The notes beneath the pieces were generated by a model that had not been told where the DNA came from, did no database searches, and saw nothing but the letters and a program-made list of their open reading frames with translations. Shown in pieces: positions 17,501 through 26,744 of a stretch of 64,000 bases of DNA. The stretch comes from Ricordea florida. Lineage: Eukaryota; Cnidaria; Anthozoa; Corallimorpharia; Ricordeidae. Each line of letters opens with the position of its first letter. Positions within the stretch are counted from its first letter, which is position 1. The translations under genes were made by a program, and so were the position numbers. Location: contig OX453273.1 of assembly GCA_949710005.1 (NCBI GenBank), positions 46,293,781-46,357,780 on the forward strand, written 5' to 3'.

Positions 17501-19126
17501 AGTAATTCAGGATAGTCTCCTGAGCGAGAAAAGAAAGTAAGCAAAGGATATAATACTTCAGTCGTAGGAAGCTGGGGAAGAGGCGGGAAGTGGAACCTGT
17601 TGAAGCATCTCTTTCTCCAGCTCCTCTCCAGTCCTTCCCAACTGATCAGTTGAAGAGACCGCTCGCACTTGAATTCTACGAGAACGCACGAAAGCGAGAG
17701 AACCCTCGGCTTCCCCTGGCGAAAAGGCTTGAGGAAAGCTGAACAATTGGCTATTTACAAACATGGCCATGCATTTGTAATCCAGAATAATCATATTTCA
17801 AATCCAGCTGAATGCCTCCAGAGTGAGAATTGAGCTAGTGACATCCAAGTTTTAATTTGAGCGCTATGAAAACTGGTACTTGGTCATGTGAAACATATTT
17901 TATCTACTGTTCCTGTTTTATGGAACAAATAAATGTGAAAATGAACAATACCAGGGGCGTGATTCGCTCCTGACAATACTAGGATGACGTTCCTTTAACT
18001 GAGGTGGAAAAAAGACAGAAAATACAAGGAAATATTTAATTTACTTACAACAGAATCCTGATCTGCCTCGGCCACTCTCACTGCAACCAGTGGAAGAGTC
18101 TGATAAATCCACTTATTGGCTGTTATCTCCCTCGTGGGGTACTCAATTTCGCCGATTATTTTGCAAGTTTTGTCGTCAAGCAGCCGTAGATACAAGGTAC
18201 TGTTCTGAAGTTTAGTGCAGTCTACACCATGCGCCTCCAACTTTTCGTTGAACTTTGGTTCGTGTGAATTCTGAAATGTTTTAGTTTTTTGTTCCCATAT
18301 TTGGACGTTGTCTGAACTCAGAGACGCAATAACCAAAGTATCGGGAGGGGACTGGATCTCAGGACTAGTAATTTTGATTCCACGTGTGACAAGAATTTGA
18401 AGGAAGTGAAATGATTGGTCATAATAAATGGAAAACTCGAGCTTTCCTAGGTTTTTCTTTTGGAGTTTTCTATAAACAGCGTTTTTTCTTTTTGGATACG
18501 GATAAACAGGTTTACTAGAGGGTGAGGATGAATGTCTGCTGGTTGGATGTATTTTAACACTTTTTGACCGACGTTTTGAATGACCGGAGTCGTCCTTGTC
18601 TGATCGCTGTGCTTTCTTGCATTTTGGAGACGGTAGTCCAATGGTAAAGCTTTGTCTGGGAGGAGGCAGCATTTGTTGTCCGTCCTGATAATCATCGGCT
18701 GACAAGCTCCCCCTTCGTTCCCCTTCTGATAGCTGTTGAATGAGAAGAGGTACCATTGTAGCCGGAATGTTAAACGGTGGAATTTCTTGACTGGCTACAT
18801 GTGGAGACGCAACTCGTCGACCAGTCTTTGGTATTAAATTTTTTGAAGTTCTGGAGCGACGCTTGCGGTAGAAGCGTTTCGCAAGGAAACACGATGCACC
18901 AACAGCAACCAAAACCACTAGAAATCCAAACCCAATTAGCAGGGCGACTGAAAGTTAAAAAAAAAACCTGCAAGTTTTCTCAAAAGTTGTCAATTATTAA
19001 TTGCCGGAGTCTGTTGTAGTAAATGAATGCTCCGTTTCCTAATAAAAATGATGCGCTTAATATTCATTTCCTAGTTCAGTTAGGGTTATTTCTTATACCT
19101 TTAGTAGTAAACACGAATTCTTCCAT
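12271..19126 (-). CDS. Synaptotagmin-like C2-domain membrane protein gene (three exons placed, at least one missing)
   Basis: Probable membrane-trafficking protein. Exon 1 is 19099-19126 (28 nt, 9 codons plus one base), exon 2 is 18049-18947 (899 nt, residues 10-309) and the last exon is 12271-12599. Residues 10-32 form a membrane helix followed by a Lys/Arg stop-transfer patch, then a long Ser/Pro/Lys-rich linker, then C2A at about 175-294. The last exon carries the second half of C2B (DPYVKLKV onward). Exon 2 ends in phase 0 and the last exon needs one preceding base, so at least one exon of length 1 mod 3 is unplaced between them. Both C2 domains lack most loop aspartates that bind calcium, so a calcium-independent member is likely. 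The paralogue is not assigned. Confidence 0.75.
13029..13297. mobile_element. MITE-like inverted repeat unit (GACCGTTCATTT ends)
   Basis: The left end GACCGTTCATTTTTTACGAG and the right end, its near inverse (CTCATAAGAAATGAACGGTC), are separated by 230 bp of G-rich then C-rich sequence. No clear target duplication is seen. Confidence 0.6.
13359..13654. mobile_element. PIF/Harbinger-like MITE, copy 1
   Basis: Terminal inverted repeats of 26 bp start GGGACGGACCATTAGAAAAG. They are flanked on both sides by TTA (13356-13358 and 13655-13657), the TWA target typical of PIF/Harbinger. The interior is a G-run, poly-T and TGCATGAATTTTT repeats. No coding capacity. Confidence 0.75.
14132..14212. repeat. 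12-bp minisatellite
   Basis: About six tandem copies of TTGAGCCCGATA. Confidence 0.85.
14985..15250. repeat. 61-bp tandem repeat
   Basis: Just over four copies with a 61-bp period (copies begin at 14985, 15046, 15107, 15168, 15229), each starting GGTGTCCCTCTCTATCCCTC. The period is not a multiple of three, so the open frames across it are not coding evidence. Confidence 0.85.
15436..15540. mobile_element. Snap-back (hairpin) repeat
   Basis: Two arms of about 40 bp (TTTACCAGGTGGAAGGTCCG and its imperfect inverse ending GGTAAA) surround a short loop. It looks like a short palindromic MITE. Confidence 0.6.
15577..15860. mobile_element. PIF/Harbinger-like MITE, copy 2 (inverted)
   Basis: Same 26-bp terminal repeats as the copy at 13359, with the interior in opposite orientation. 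It is flanked by TAA at 15574-15576 and 15861-15863, which is TTA in element orientation. Confidence 0.75.
16190..16992. mobile_element. Foldback-like element with minisatellite-containing inverted arms
   Basis: The left arm (about 16190-16510) and right arm (about 16690-16992) are imperfect inverse copies. Both contain arrays of about 17-bp units around GGCATAACGCGAAA, and both outer edges share CTATGGAGG. A distinct match is CTGAATGGCAAACACCC (left) against its inverse near 16890. The arrangement resembles Foldback-type elements. No transposase. Confidence 0.65.
18049..18947 (-). CDS. Synaptotagmin-like gene, exon 2 (membrane helix, linker, C2A)
   Basis: Acceptor TTTTAACTTTCAG before 18947, donor GTAAGT after 18049. 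It opens with the helix VALLIGFGFLVVLVAVGA and codes 299 complete codons after two phase bases. The linker (residues about 40-170) is Ser/Pro/Lys-rich with a basic SKRRSKS patch. The C2A core includes LGKLEFSIYYD and NSHEPKFNEKL. Confidence 0.8.
19099..19126 (-). CDS. Synaptotagmin-like gene, exon 1 (start)
   Basis: ATG at 19124-19126, codes MEEFVFTTK plus one base, donor GTATAAG. The single leftover G plus TC from exon 2 makes a valine that starts the membrane helix. The short lumenal N-terminus fits synaptotagmins. The intron is 151 bp. Confidence 0.65.
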
Positions 19127-22100
19127 TTATCGCGCTTGCCCAGATCCAACAAAACTCCAAGATTTGAAGTCGGTTATGTAAAAAGGGAAGTATTCGTTGC
19201 CTCAACTTCCGTATTCGCCGCCATCGTGGTATTGCAGTCTCTTGATCTCTTGTTTGTATGTCGCTTAGTCACTTCTGAGAGTCTTCTCTTCCTTGTAGTG
19301 ATTTAAATCCCGATGACACCGAAGACAATAAGCTGATTGTGTTACTATTATTGTAAAATGAGCAAGTCAAGCGATCAATAAAATTCCATTTAAATTTTAA
19401 AATACACAAGTGTCAGCAATTGCGGAAATAGTTGTTTAGTAACACGCGGTGTTCATTCCAACTATAGCGGAAATACTAATATAGAACCATTACGGCAAGG
19501 AGACTTGTTTGAAGTTTGCAGTATGCTTTTTCCATGCTGTGTGGTATGGCAACTTTAATGTGACTCAAAACTAGCTAAACAGCGTCTGTCTCATAGAAAT
19601 TAAAACTGATATATAATATTGCTTTGAATTATCAAGATTTAAGTCAGATAGAATACTTCGTACATATTGAAGTTCTCTTTAGAGCATTTTCAAATCGTTT
19701 TATGATGATTGTTCTGAGCTCTTTACACAAAAAGTATTCCTCACTTAAACAGACAAACCACAAACTTTTTCCCAAGACGTAACGTTTCAGCTCCTCAAAA
19801 TATTTCTTGACGGTGAAAACAAGTCGTAACTGCTGAAGCGAAGTCACTGAGTTGGAACGAGGTCAGATATTTAAAATAACTTCAGACGTTAATTTTTGTT
19901 AGTCACGCAGGGACTCTTAACGCCCCCCAGGGGAGGGGGGGAGGGTACCCAGAAAAATTGGGTAGGGGTACGTGTGGGGCCCGCTTCCCAAACCTTAACC
20001 CTATTTGCGACCAAAATCTGCGATTCTCCCTATCGTATTTATGACCTGACCAAAAATTAATAATACCCGATATATGTAATGCCATGTCCGGTTATTAAAA
20101 TAGTTTTCTGTATTTCCTTAGATTATTTACTGGCTCCTTCAGTTTATAGTGTTGGTCACGGAGCGTGTGACAAGCCGTTGCGGCATGTACACCCTGGGGG
20201 AGGGGGGGTACTAAAAAAATTTAATACTGGGAGGCTGCGTCCCGAGGTCCGACCCCTGTAATACCCTTTCTTATTATATCTCTCAGTTAGTACGCGCGCT
20301 GTGATTGGTCAATTTAGCGGGCCGTACTTCACTGTACGGCCCGCTAAAGTTTGTTTTGGTCGCCAAAATGACTCCAGAGATATAATAAATATCTTATTAA
20401 CCTCGTTTTCTCGGTCCGTACTGTAAAATACGGATCCTCGTTTTTTCCCGTCGATTTATGGCCCGCGCGCTTGGGCCATAAATCGACGGGAAAAAACTCG
20501 GTCCATATTTTACAGTACGGACCTCGAACTCGATTAATAAGAGGTACATATACCATTTTTGGCAGAAACGATACCCCTTTCATGTACCTTCCACTGGAAA
20601 ACAGAACCCGTTTTACAAACCTGCTTGAGAACACTACATCCCCTTTCTAGCCCTTAGAATGAAGTGAATGAATGATATTACATCTCATGAACACTGATTT
20701 AAGAAACTGATTTCGAAATCCACCAAGCACGCGGAGAGACCGACAGACTGCAATGCGAACCCAACAAGTTTTATCTTTAACTGCTCTAACTGACCTGTCT
20801 TGTGATTAAATCGCTAAAACAGGAAGGCTTCTTGTCATTTTCATGCTGCATTCAATAAATTAAAACAGTACAGTCACCTTAGTAAGGTATGTGTATTCGA
20901 AATATTTATTGAAAGGCCCATTTAAATACCTAAATGACCCATTTTCCTACCCTTTGTGAAATCCCTCCCCTTTCATATACCTGAAGCGTGAAAAAGGTAC
21001 CCCTTTCGGGCGGAGCCTACCCGTATAGGCCATTATAGGGAGTACCCCCCGGGAACGTACACAGTTGCCGTTAACGCAATTTGTGAAGGCGTTGAACGGG
21101 AGGGGAAGGCAAAGCTCGGATGAAAGGAGGGGGCATGTTGAAGAAGTAGCCTCTACAAAAAAAAAAAGAAAAACGAATTCAAGGCTAGAATGCAAAAATC
21201 GATACCCTATTTATTACCAAAATGGCGGCAAAATGGCTTAAATCGATACCCTATTTATGACAAAAGCGGCTGAAAAACCATAGCCTTTGGGGCCGCAAAT
21301 ACATATATAGCCCATATAAGGGAGTTCTCCCGGGCCGGGGACGCCTTAAAGAGCCGTTTGAGTACTAATTTTGCAATGGTTTTGTTTTAAGGAGGAAGAG
21401 AATTAATTTTCAATTGTGTGGTATTCTATCATGATATTCTCTTATCCGTCCGATTCTCAGGCCATTTGAAAGCGTTTTTAGCGAGTTTACACTGTTTTAG
21501 TCAACAAAAATATCTTTATTCTGTTTATTCATACACCACACACTGAAATACACGCACAAATAATAGAAAAAGGGAATACTTAAGCTGATTTTCACCAGCG
21601 ACGGAGTCGGAGTCGTAATCAGAACCGCAGAGCAATACAATCTAATGAAAATCAAACTGTTGGAGTCGGAATTACCGACTCCGCTTATGACTCAGTCACT
21701 TACGTACGATCCAGTGAACTGTACTGGACTGTACTCAAAGGGCCAAGGAAGTAGCATTGTGATTGGTTGGTTCTTCTACTTTTGCTTCGGACTCTGACAG
21801 CCTTGGAAGTTTTCACTGAATCTACAAATAGCGGAGTTATAAGCGGAGTCGGAAGAAAATGGAACGTCCGACTCCGACTCCGCTTATAACTCCGATCTTC
21901 GATTTTCATTAGGTCATAAGCGCTCTTAAGGCAAGTTTTCTTAGTCATAAGCGTAGAGCGATACGATCTTACCTTGAACCTGTTCTTTAGTGACAGATGC
22001 ATGACGAATTTTTAAGTTCTGATTTGAGAGCGTGAGGAGGGGTTAAGGAGGAGGGTTTTGCCTATCATTTGACAACATATTCTGATGGACATTCCCATAT

Positions 22101-22183
22101 GGATATAGCTCCCCGGAAATTTTGAAAAACAAACTTTTATCGATTTCGTGTTTGTAAAAATGGCTTATAGAAATTAAATTGTA
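19127..22183. other. Intergenic region between synaptotagmin-like and HECT-type genes
   Basis: Likely contains the promoter of the synaptotagmin-like gene near 19130-19400. Then come repeat copies with G/C runs and GGGTACCC words (19920-20250, 20940-21340), two hairpins (20270-20545) and a block rich in GGAGTCGGAGTCG and its inverse (21595-21980). No supported gene. Confidence 0.5.
20270..20545. mobile_element. Adjacent palindromic repeats
   Basis: The first palindrome (about 20270-20389) has a GC-rich core TAGCGGGCCGTAC and its inverse. The second (about 20396-20545) has arms of about 60 bp around GTCCGTACTGTAAAATACGG and TTTTTTCCCGTCGATTTATG. Both are MITE-like hairpins sharing an outer TTAATAAG-type edge. 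Confidence 0.55.
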
Positions 22184-22249
22184 TTAAATTCTGTATTTGC
22201 TATTTTTCAAGCAGATTTGAAAGAAATGATACCAGATGAAAAAGGAAAA

Positions 22250-22744
22250 CTTTTTTCTTTTAACTTTTTCACCAATTGGCTGGCATCTTGGTTTATGGGG
22301 ATTTATATGGATGTCTTGTAGTATCAGCGTAAAGAACTCTCTCATGGGGTCACCCCAGTCGATGGCACCTTCAGTGATCCCACTACCATCGGTGAACTTC
22401 ACAGATACCTTGTTCGCTGGCGAGAATGCTTTACGGGAAACTGCTCTCTTGGCTCTTTCCCACATGAAATTGCAGGCAATGTTGAACTCGGTGGGGCAAT
22501 CAGCATTTATCTGGGTTGTTAGTTCATTCAGTACCTCATGTGCTGGTTTCATTGGAGAACAAGTAACATCTGGGTCATTATCACTGTGAGTTTCAATGGC
22601 GGAAATGTCACCTTCACTGTCAGATGAATAACTCTCCCTGTTACAAGCAGTTTCAGGCGGCTCTACCAGAATGGCGGCGTAGTAGTTGTCCAACTGCATT
22701 GGAGTCCTGGAACTAGTAAAATAAAAGTAACGTACGAATACCAT
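22250..22744 (-). CDS. HECT-type gene, exon with start of the HECT domain
   Basis: The acceptor is probably TTTTACTAG near 22715, then SRTPMQLDNYYAAI. The HECT start matches FNIxxxxxWERAKR and KFTDGSG, followed by EGAIDWGDPMREF. The coding match fades after about 22300, where a GTGAAAAAG donor is possible. Confidence 0.55.
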
Positions 22745-23423
22745 TACAATAATTGTTATGAAGTCAAGGGTTCACAATAAATATTATTATAGTATTTCTA
22801 ATTTTAACTGCAAACAAGGGAACTTCCCCACATAAGCCAGGTAATTTATTTGAGGTCCTCTTGCCAGTAATTAGTGTATAGGCAACGTTTTCTAATGATT
22901 ATGGATACATTAAATTTGAATTGGAATATCATAGTATCATACAACAAAGGGATGCCAGTGAGAGAACACAACATTCAAGAACAAGTTTAGGATGAACAAA
23001 TGCAGAGCAATCAAATTGTTATACAATATTGTCTTTATGAAGCAGATTTGCAAAGTATATTTTCTTGTCTCAGGAGCTGTAAATGCAATGCTGAAAGCCT
23101 GTCCTAGATATCAAATTCTTACGTTTATGCCTGTTAGGATATCACCATACCAAATGCATACTATAATCCCTGCTACTCCACAACATGTATAAGTACGTTC
23201 AATGTTGCAAATAAGTTTTCCTTAATTAAAAAGGGCAAATGTTCCTTACATTTAGACATTAATTTATTAGTGCATAATAAAAACTGAGCGCCTCTAGTGC
23301 CCAAGCATCATGTCTGAGCATATTGAAAAAATAGTGGGAAATTTTCCGTCCGACAATTTCTGATGACTGGTTGCTATTTAATATGGAACACTGAAGTGGA
23401 ACTCATAGACTGCTGCCACTTGA

Positions 23424-23909
23424 CTATTTGCTGGAAAATGCCGAGAGCATACTCCCATTGTAGGGTGTTGGGCCCTTACAGAGACAAATTCTGTTCTGGG
23501 TTCTACCAAAACTCTTGCAGCTCTTGTCTGCTTTTAGTGAAAGTTCATACTTGGTATCCTGCTCTCTTTTAAGTGGTTCCCTTTGTTCTGTTGTACCAAT
23601 CAGGCCTTTACTGTCATCTTGTCTGTCCTCAGTTGAAGTACCAGCCACACATGCCCTTTCAGAAGAAGTGGGGTTATGACTCATTATCACAGGTGGTAAA
23701 CCATCATCACTTTCATCACTGCTAGTTGTCATCTTTTTGGACAACAAGTATAGCCTGGCATCCTTCAGTTTAAAAGCCTCCATGTAATTTCCAATATTAA
23801 CAGGTAGCTCTCTCCCATTCACGTCCAGGGTAACACCCATTTGTTCATTATGAAAATTTCCAATAGCAAATAGCATGTCAATCTGTTGTCCCATAATATG
23901 ACACTCCAT
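23424..23909 (-). CDS. HECT-type gene, middle block
   Basis: Open for 161 codons. Conserved-looking part: IDMLFAIGNFHNEQMGVTL through LKDARLYLLSKK, followed by a Ser/Asp-rich disordered linker. It overlaps the upstream frame by 32 bases. Confidence 0.5.
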   Translation of the reverse strand: MECHIMGQQIDMLFAIGNFHNEQMGVTLDVNGRELPVNIGNYMEAFKLKDARLYLLSKKMTTSSDESDDGLPPVIMSHNPTSSERACVAGTSTEDRQDDSKGLIGTTEQREPLKREQDTKYELSLKADKSCKSFGRTQNRICLCKGPTPYNGSMLSAFSSK

Positions 23910-24282
23910 TAGGGAAAAAGATTGATTTACAAAGTTTCATAATGTCTATTCTGTTACTTGATAACAGCATGGTTGCATACCTACTGCCACCTCCCTTAGA
24001 CAGAGGTACAAAAACATAGTCTTCGACCTCCTCTCGGAAGTGTTTCCATCCAATTTGTACTCGTTTGGACTTCTTTTTTTCCTTGTCAAGCTTTTTCTTT
24101 TGCTGTTGGTTGCCTGATGCAGTTGTAAGCTTAGTGGACCTATCTTTCTTTGAAGACAACAATGCCTCAAGTAGTCTTCGTCTTTTGGATTCCTTTTCTT
24201 CCTTGTCTTGCTTCTCTTGAGTGGTGCTACTAAAGCCACGAAGGCTCAATCTGTCCCCTGCTGTTGAGAGCCCCATATCCAT
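23878..24282 (-). CDS. HECT-type gene, N-terminal block
   Basis: 134 codons. A Lys/Glu-rich helix (residues 20-80) precedes QIGWKHFREEVEDYVFVPL, a Gly-Gly-Gly-Ser-Arg turn and SIFFPNGVSYYG. The true start may lie in an upstream exon, since an AG acceptor-like site sits within the first codons. Confidence 0.5.
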   Translation of the reverse strand: MDMGLSTAGDRLSLRGFSSTTQEKQDKEEKESKRRRLLEALLSSKKDRSTKLTTASGNQQQKKKLDKEKKKSKRVQIGWKHFREEVEDYVFVPLSKGGGSRYATMLLSSNRIDIMKLCKSIFFPNGVSYYGTTD

Positions 24283-25436
24283 ATGAGAAAAGAAGATTTA
24301 AGTTAATTAATATATTAATGCTCTTTTCCAATGGAGATGTAATTTAATATAGTTTTTTTGGAGTTCAAATAGTAGGAAAAGGGCAATGTACTTTATTCTG
24401 CTGTAACAGCTATTTTTATTAACTCAAAGAGGGGCAACACCATAGAGGTACACACACTTCTTATTCGGCCTTGACTGTTTGGCTGTTGTTGTAATGTGAA
24501 AGAAAGTCACAGTTCATTTTGTATTACAAGTGAATGAAGTCAGTAGTTTAATATGTCCCGGTGGTGTAGGAGTTTATTAATATTTGTGACAATGCCATGT
24601 CAAATCTCCACCTTGTCTGGGTGTGTGTGCATTTTTGTTTGTGAGGGGGAGGAGAGATTGAGAAATCGATATTATTGATCAGTGCACAACTATGAAGTGG
24701 AAGGCTGCTAAGAAATAGTAAGGGGCCGTGATGGTTTAAGCAAAATGGTTTTCTGTTCTTAATATATAGATTTAGCCAAGCCTAAAAGCGGAGCTCCTCA
24801 CACAGACCCTCACACATTGAAAATGCTGTCACTAAAGTTATTAAATACGCCTGGTGTACGCAACTACTTAAAGAAGATTCGATAGCTCAAATAAATCATC
24901 AAAAAAAAAACATCTAGCTCGCAACTCAACGGAAGAGCCATTGCGCGAAAAACAAAGCCTCGTTTCGGTTTAAGACCTTCTAAATATCCCGGATGACTAT
25001 GGCTGCCATGTTGGGGCAACGTCGTCGTCGTCGTCATCGTCATCGCTAGGCGCACACGCCCGCGAGCCGTGCCGCTAGCCACGATGACCATGAAAACTCA
25101 AACGCATGGTTTTCTCAATTTCTATCCTCGCACGGTAGTTATGGGGCTCCGCTCTGCGGCTCTTCGAGCCGCTGTGGAGCTCCGCTAATAAAATGTGTTA
25201 TTGTTGATGGCAAAATGACACAAAAGGAGCTAGCTAAAGTTAATTGACCAGCAAGTGATTTTGTCTGGCTATGACAACACACAGGTCTGTTAAGGATCAT
25301 TTTCAATGCACCCTCGAATACAACAGAACCTGGCCTAGAGGGGTAGTAGGTAAAAAAAAAAAAACAAATGCCAACCTTTTCTTCTGCAAATTTCTTAACT
25401 ACACTTTCTTCCACTCCTCGTTGTCGTAGAAAGTTT
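24283..25436. other. No supported gene
   Basis: Upstream flank of the HECT-type gene, then a GTCGTCGTCGTCATCGTCATC microsatellite-like tract (25022-25046) and a GC-rich short palindrome around GGAGCTCCGC/GCGGCTC (25140-25185). Confidence 0.4.
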
Positions 25437-25707
25437 TTTGGGGAGCAGGGTTGGCACAGTGGTGAGAGCGCTTGCCTTCCACCAATGTGGCCCGGGTTCG
25501 ATTCCCGGCCCCGGCGTCATATGTGGGCTGAGTTTGTTGGTTCTCTACTCTGCTCCGAGAGGTTTTTCTCCGGGTACTCCGGTTTTCCCCTCTCCACAAA
25601 AACCGACAATTGATTTGATTTAATTTATTTCATTTGCGCTTTACAGTGTCCCCAATTAGTACAGCAGTGCTAAATACAGTTGACACTCAAATAAAGTTCA
25701 TTATTAT
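25437..25707 (+). mobile_element. tRNA-derived SINE, full-length copy
   Basis: The internal RNA polymerase III promoter is visible: A box TGGCACAGTGG and B box GGTTCGATTCC (perfect consensus), 50 bp apart. A shared body follows (TCTACTCTGCTCCGAGAGG) and the copy ends in (ATT)n at 25692-25707. It is not a functional tRNA, since no cloverleaf closes. A truncated sister lies at 29533. Confidence 0.85.
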
Positions 25708-26152
25708 TATTATTAAGTTACAAACCTGTAAATGCATCAACAACACCATAAGATAAAAACTAAAAGTACAGCTTGGTAATTAAAAACAGACTGCATTTCA
25801 TGATATTGTTGTCTTATATAATCATTATTCATGTGCCAACCAGAAATCAACTGGCCCATGGTTGAACATCTCACTACGACCTTCCGAGATCTTATAATAT
25901 GATATACACTACAAGATTTTGGACCGATTAAGTACAGTGTAATATCTTGTGAGATCTTCCTCCTGTTTCATTTTTTTTCGCGTTTATAACTTGAAATGTT
26001 TTCTCCAAAACAATTTTTTGCTTAATTTTTGACCTTGATACAGGACTTGATATTTATTAAGAGTTAATTGCTATACTTGAAATTTCTTGTCGGTGTAAAA
26101 TAAAGAATCAAGCTTGTTCTGCCTGTTGTGGTTTTAGAGCACAGCATATTTT
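25708..26152. other. No supported gene
   Basis: AT-rich sequence after the SINE; nothing coding or repeated recognised. Confidence 0.35.
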
Positions 26153-26297
26153 GGAATGATTTCCGCACAGGTCCCTACTTCATTATGCATGCTGTAGCCG
26201 AACCGTTTCGTTCTCAGAAATGTTTGCACGCGCACTTCCCAAGACAATTCAACTACAGCATGCATAATGAAGTAGGGACCTGTGAGGAAATCTTACC
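26153..26297. mobile_element. MITE with 8-bp target duplication, copy 1
   Basis: Arms of about 45 bp begin GGAATGATTTCCGCACAGG and end with the inverse; the core arm has CTACTTCATTATGCATGC. CATATTTT flanks both sides (26145-26152 and 26298-26305), an 8-bp duplication as made by hAT, Merlin or P-type transposases. Copy 2 is at 57689. Confidence 0.8.
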
Positions 26298-26491
26298 CAT
26301 ATTTTTGTGTTTTTCGACGGAAAATTTACACTTTCAACACAGAAAAAAGCGAAACAATAAAACTAGCTAGCCTCCCTCTATACGAATATGGCAGTATTTG
26401 TCAGCCGAGTCAGCGCATCAACATCAACAAGCGTCCGTACTTTGAGCCCCCAATAAATCTAGCAGCGGTCTAGAAACGAGCGACAGAGTAA

Positions 26492-26685
26492 AAAGTCGCG
26501 CCAGCTTCCGCGCCAGCAAAAAAGAGTTGCGCCAGCAAAAAAAAGGCGCGCCAGCTAAAAAACGTCGCGCCAGAAAAAAAAGTCGCGCCAGAAAAAAAAG
26601 TCGCGCCAGAAAAAAAAGTCGAGCCAGAAAAATAGGGCGCGCCAGCTAAAAAAAGTCGCGCCGGGGAAAAAAAGTCGCACAGAGT
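26492..26685. repeat. About 18-bp minisatellite (TCGCGCCAG + poly-A)
   Basis: About ten degenerate copies of GTCGCGCCAGAAAAAAAA with variable A-run length. Confidence 0.85.
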
Positions 26686-26744
26686 AAGTGAGTGAGTGAC
26701 AATCGGAGTACCCACAAAAACTCGCAAATACGCTTCGCGTATCC

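Larger units (their letters stand above)
12600..18048. other. Repeat-filled intron region of the synaptotagmin-like gene
   Basis: Apart from the MITEs, minisatellites and foldback unit listed separately, this region holds tRNA-box relics (near 12800-12855, B box AGTTCAAATCC, and near 14620-14655 on the minus strand, GGTTCGGATCCC), an (ATT)n tract at 14475-14515, and otherwise AT-rich sequence. The missing synaptotagmin exon should lie here. Confidence 0.5.
22184..24282 (-). pseudogene. HECT-type gene (G2E3-like cnidarian family), partial and frameshifted
   Basis: Three coding blocks on one strand. Block 1 (24282 to about 23900) has a Lys-rich N-terminus, then VQIGWKHF, KGGGSRYATM and LCKSIFFPNG. 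Block 2 (23909-23424) continues with GNFHNEQMGV and LKDARLYLLSKK but in a different frame with no intron between, so a one-base shift lies near 23880-23905. Block 3 (22744-22184) has an acidic linker and the start of a HECT domain (VSVKFTDGSG, EGAIDWGDPMREFF). The C-terminal HECT lobe with the catalytic cysteine is not found to the left, so ligase activity is not expected. Family assignment is from recall of cnidarian proteins annotated as G2/M-phase E3-like. Confidence 0.6.

Noticed and set aside
17558..17794. Minus-strand frame with GSLAFVRSRRIQVRAVSS, resembling the start of a synaptotagmin C2B domain.
   Set aside because: Position and sequence are tempting, but no acceptor/donor pair gives the needed phase (0 in, 1 out) and the acceptor context is poor. 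It remains only a candidate for the missing exon.
25437..25520. Possible tRNA genes (also 42478-42560, 46556-46640, 52970-53041, 58950-59020).
   Set aside because: The Pol III boxes are good but acceptor stems do not close and SINE bodies follow; these are tRNA-derived retroposons.
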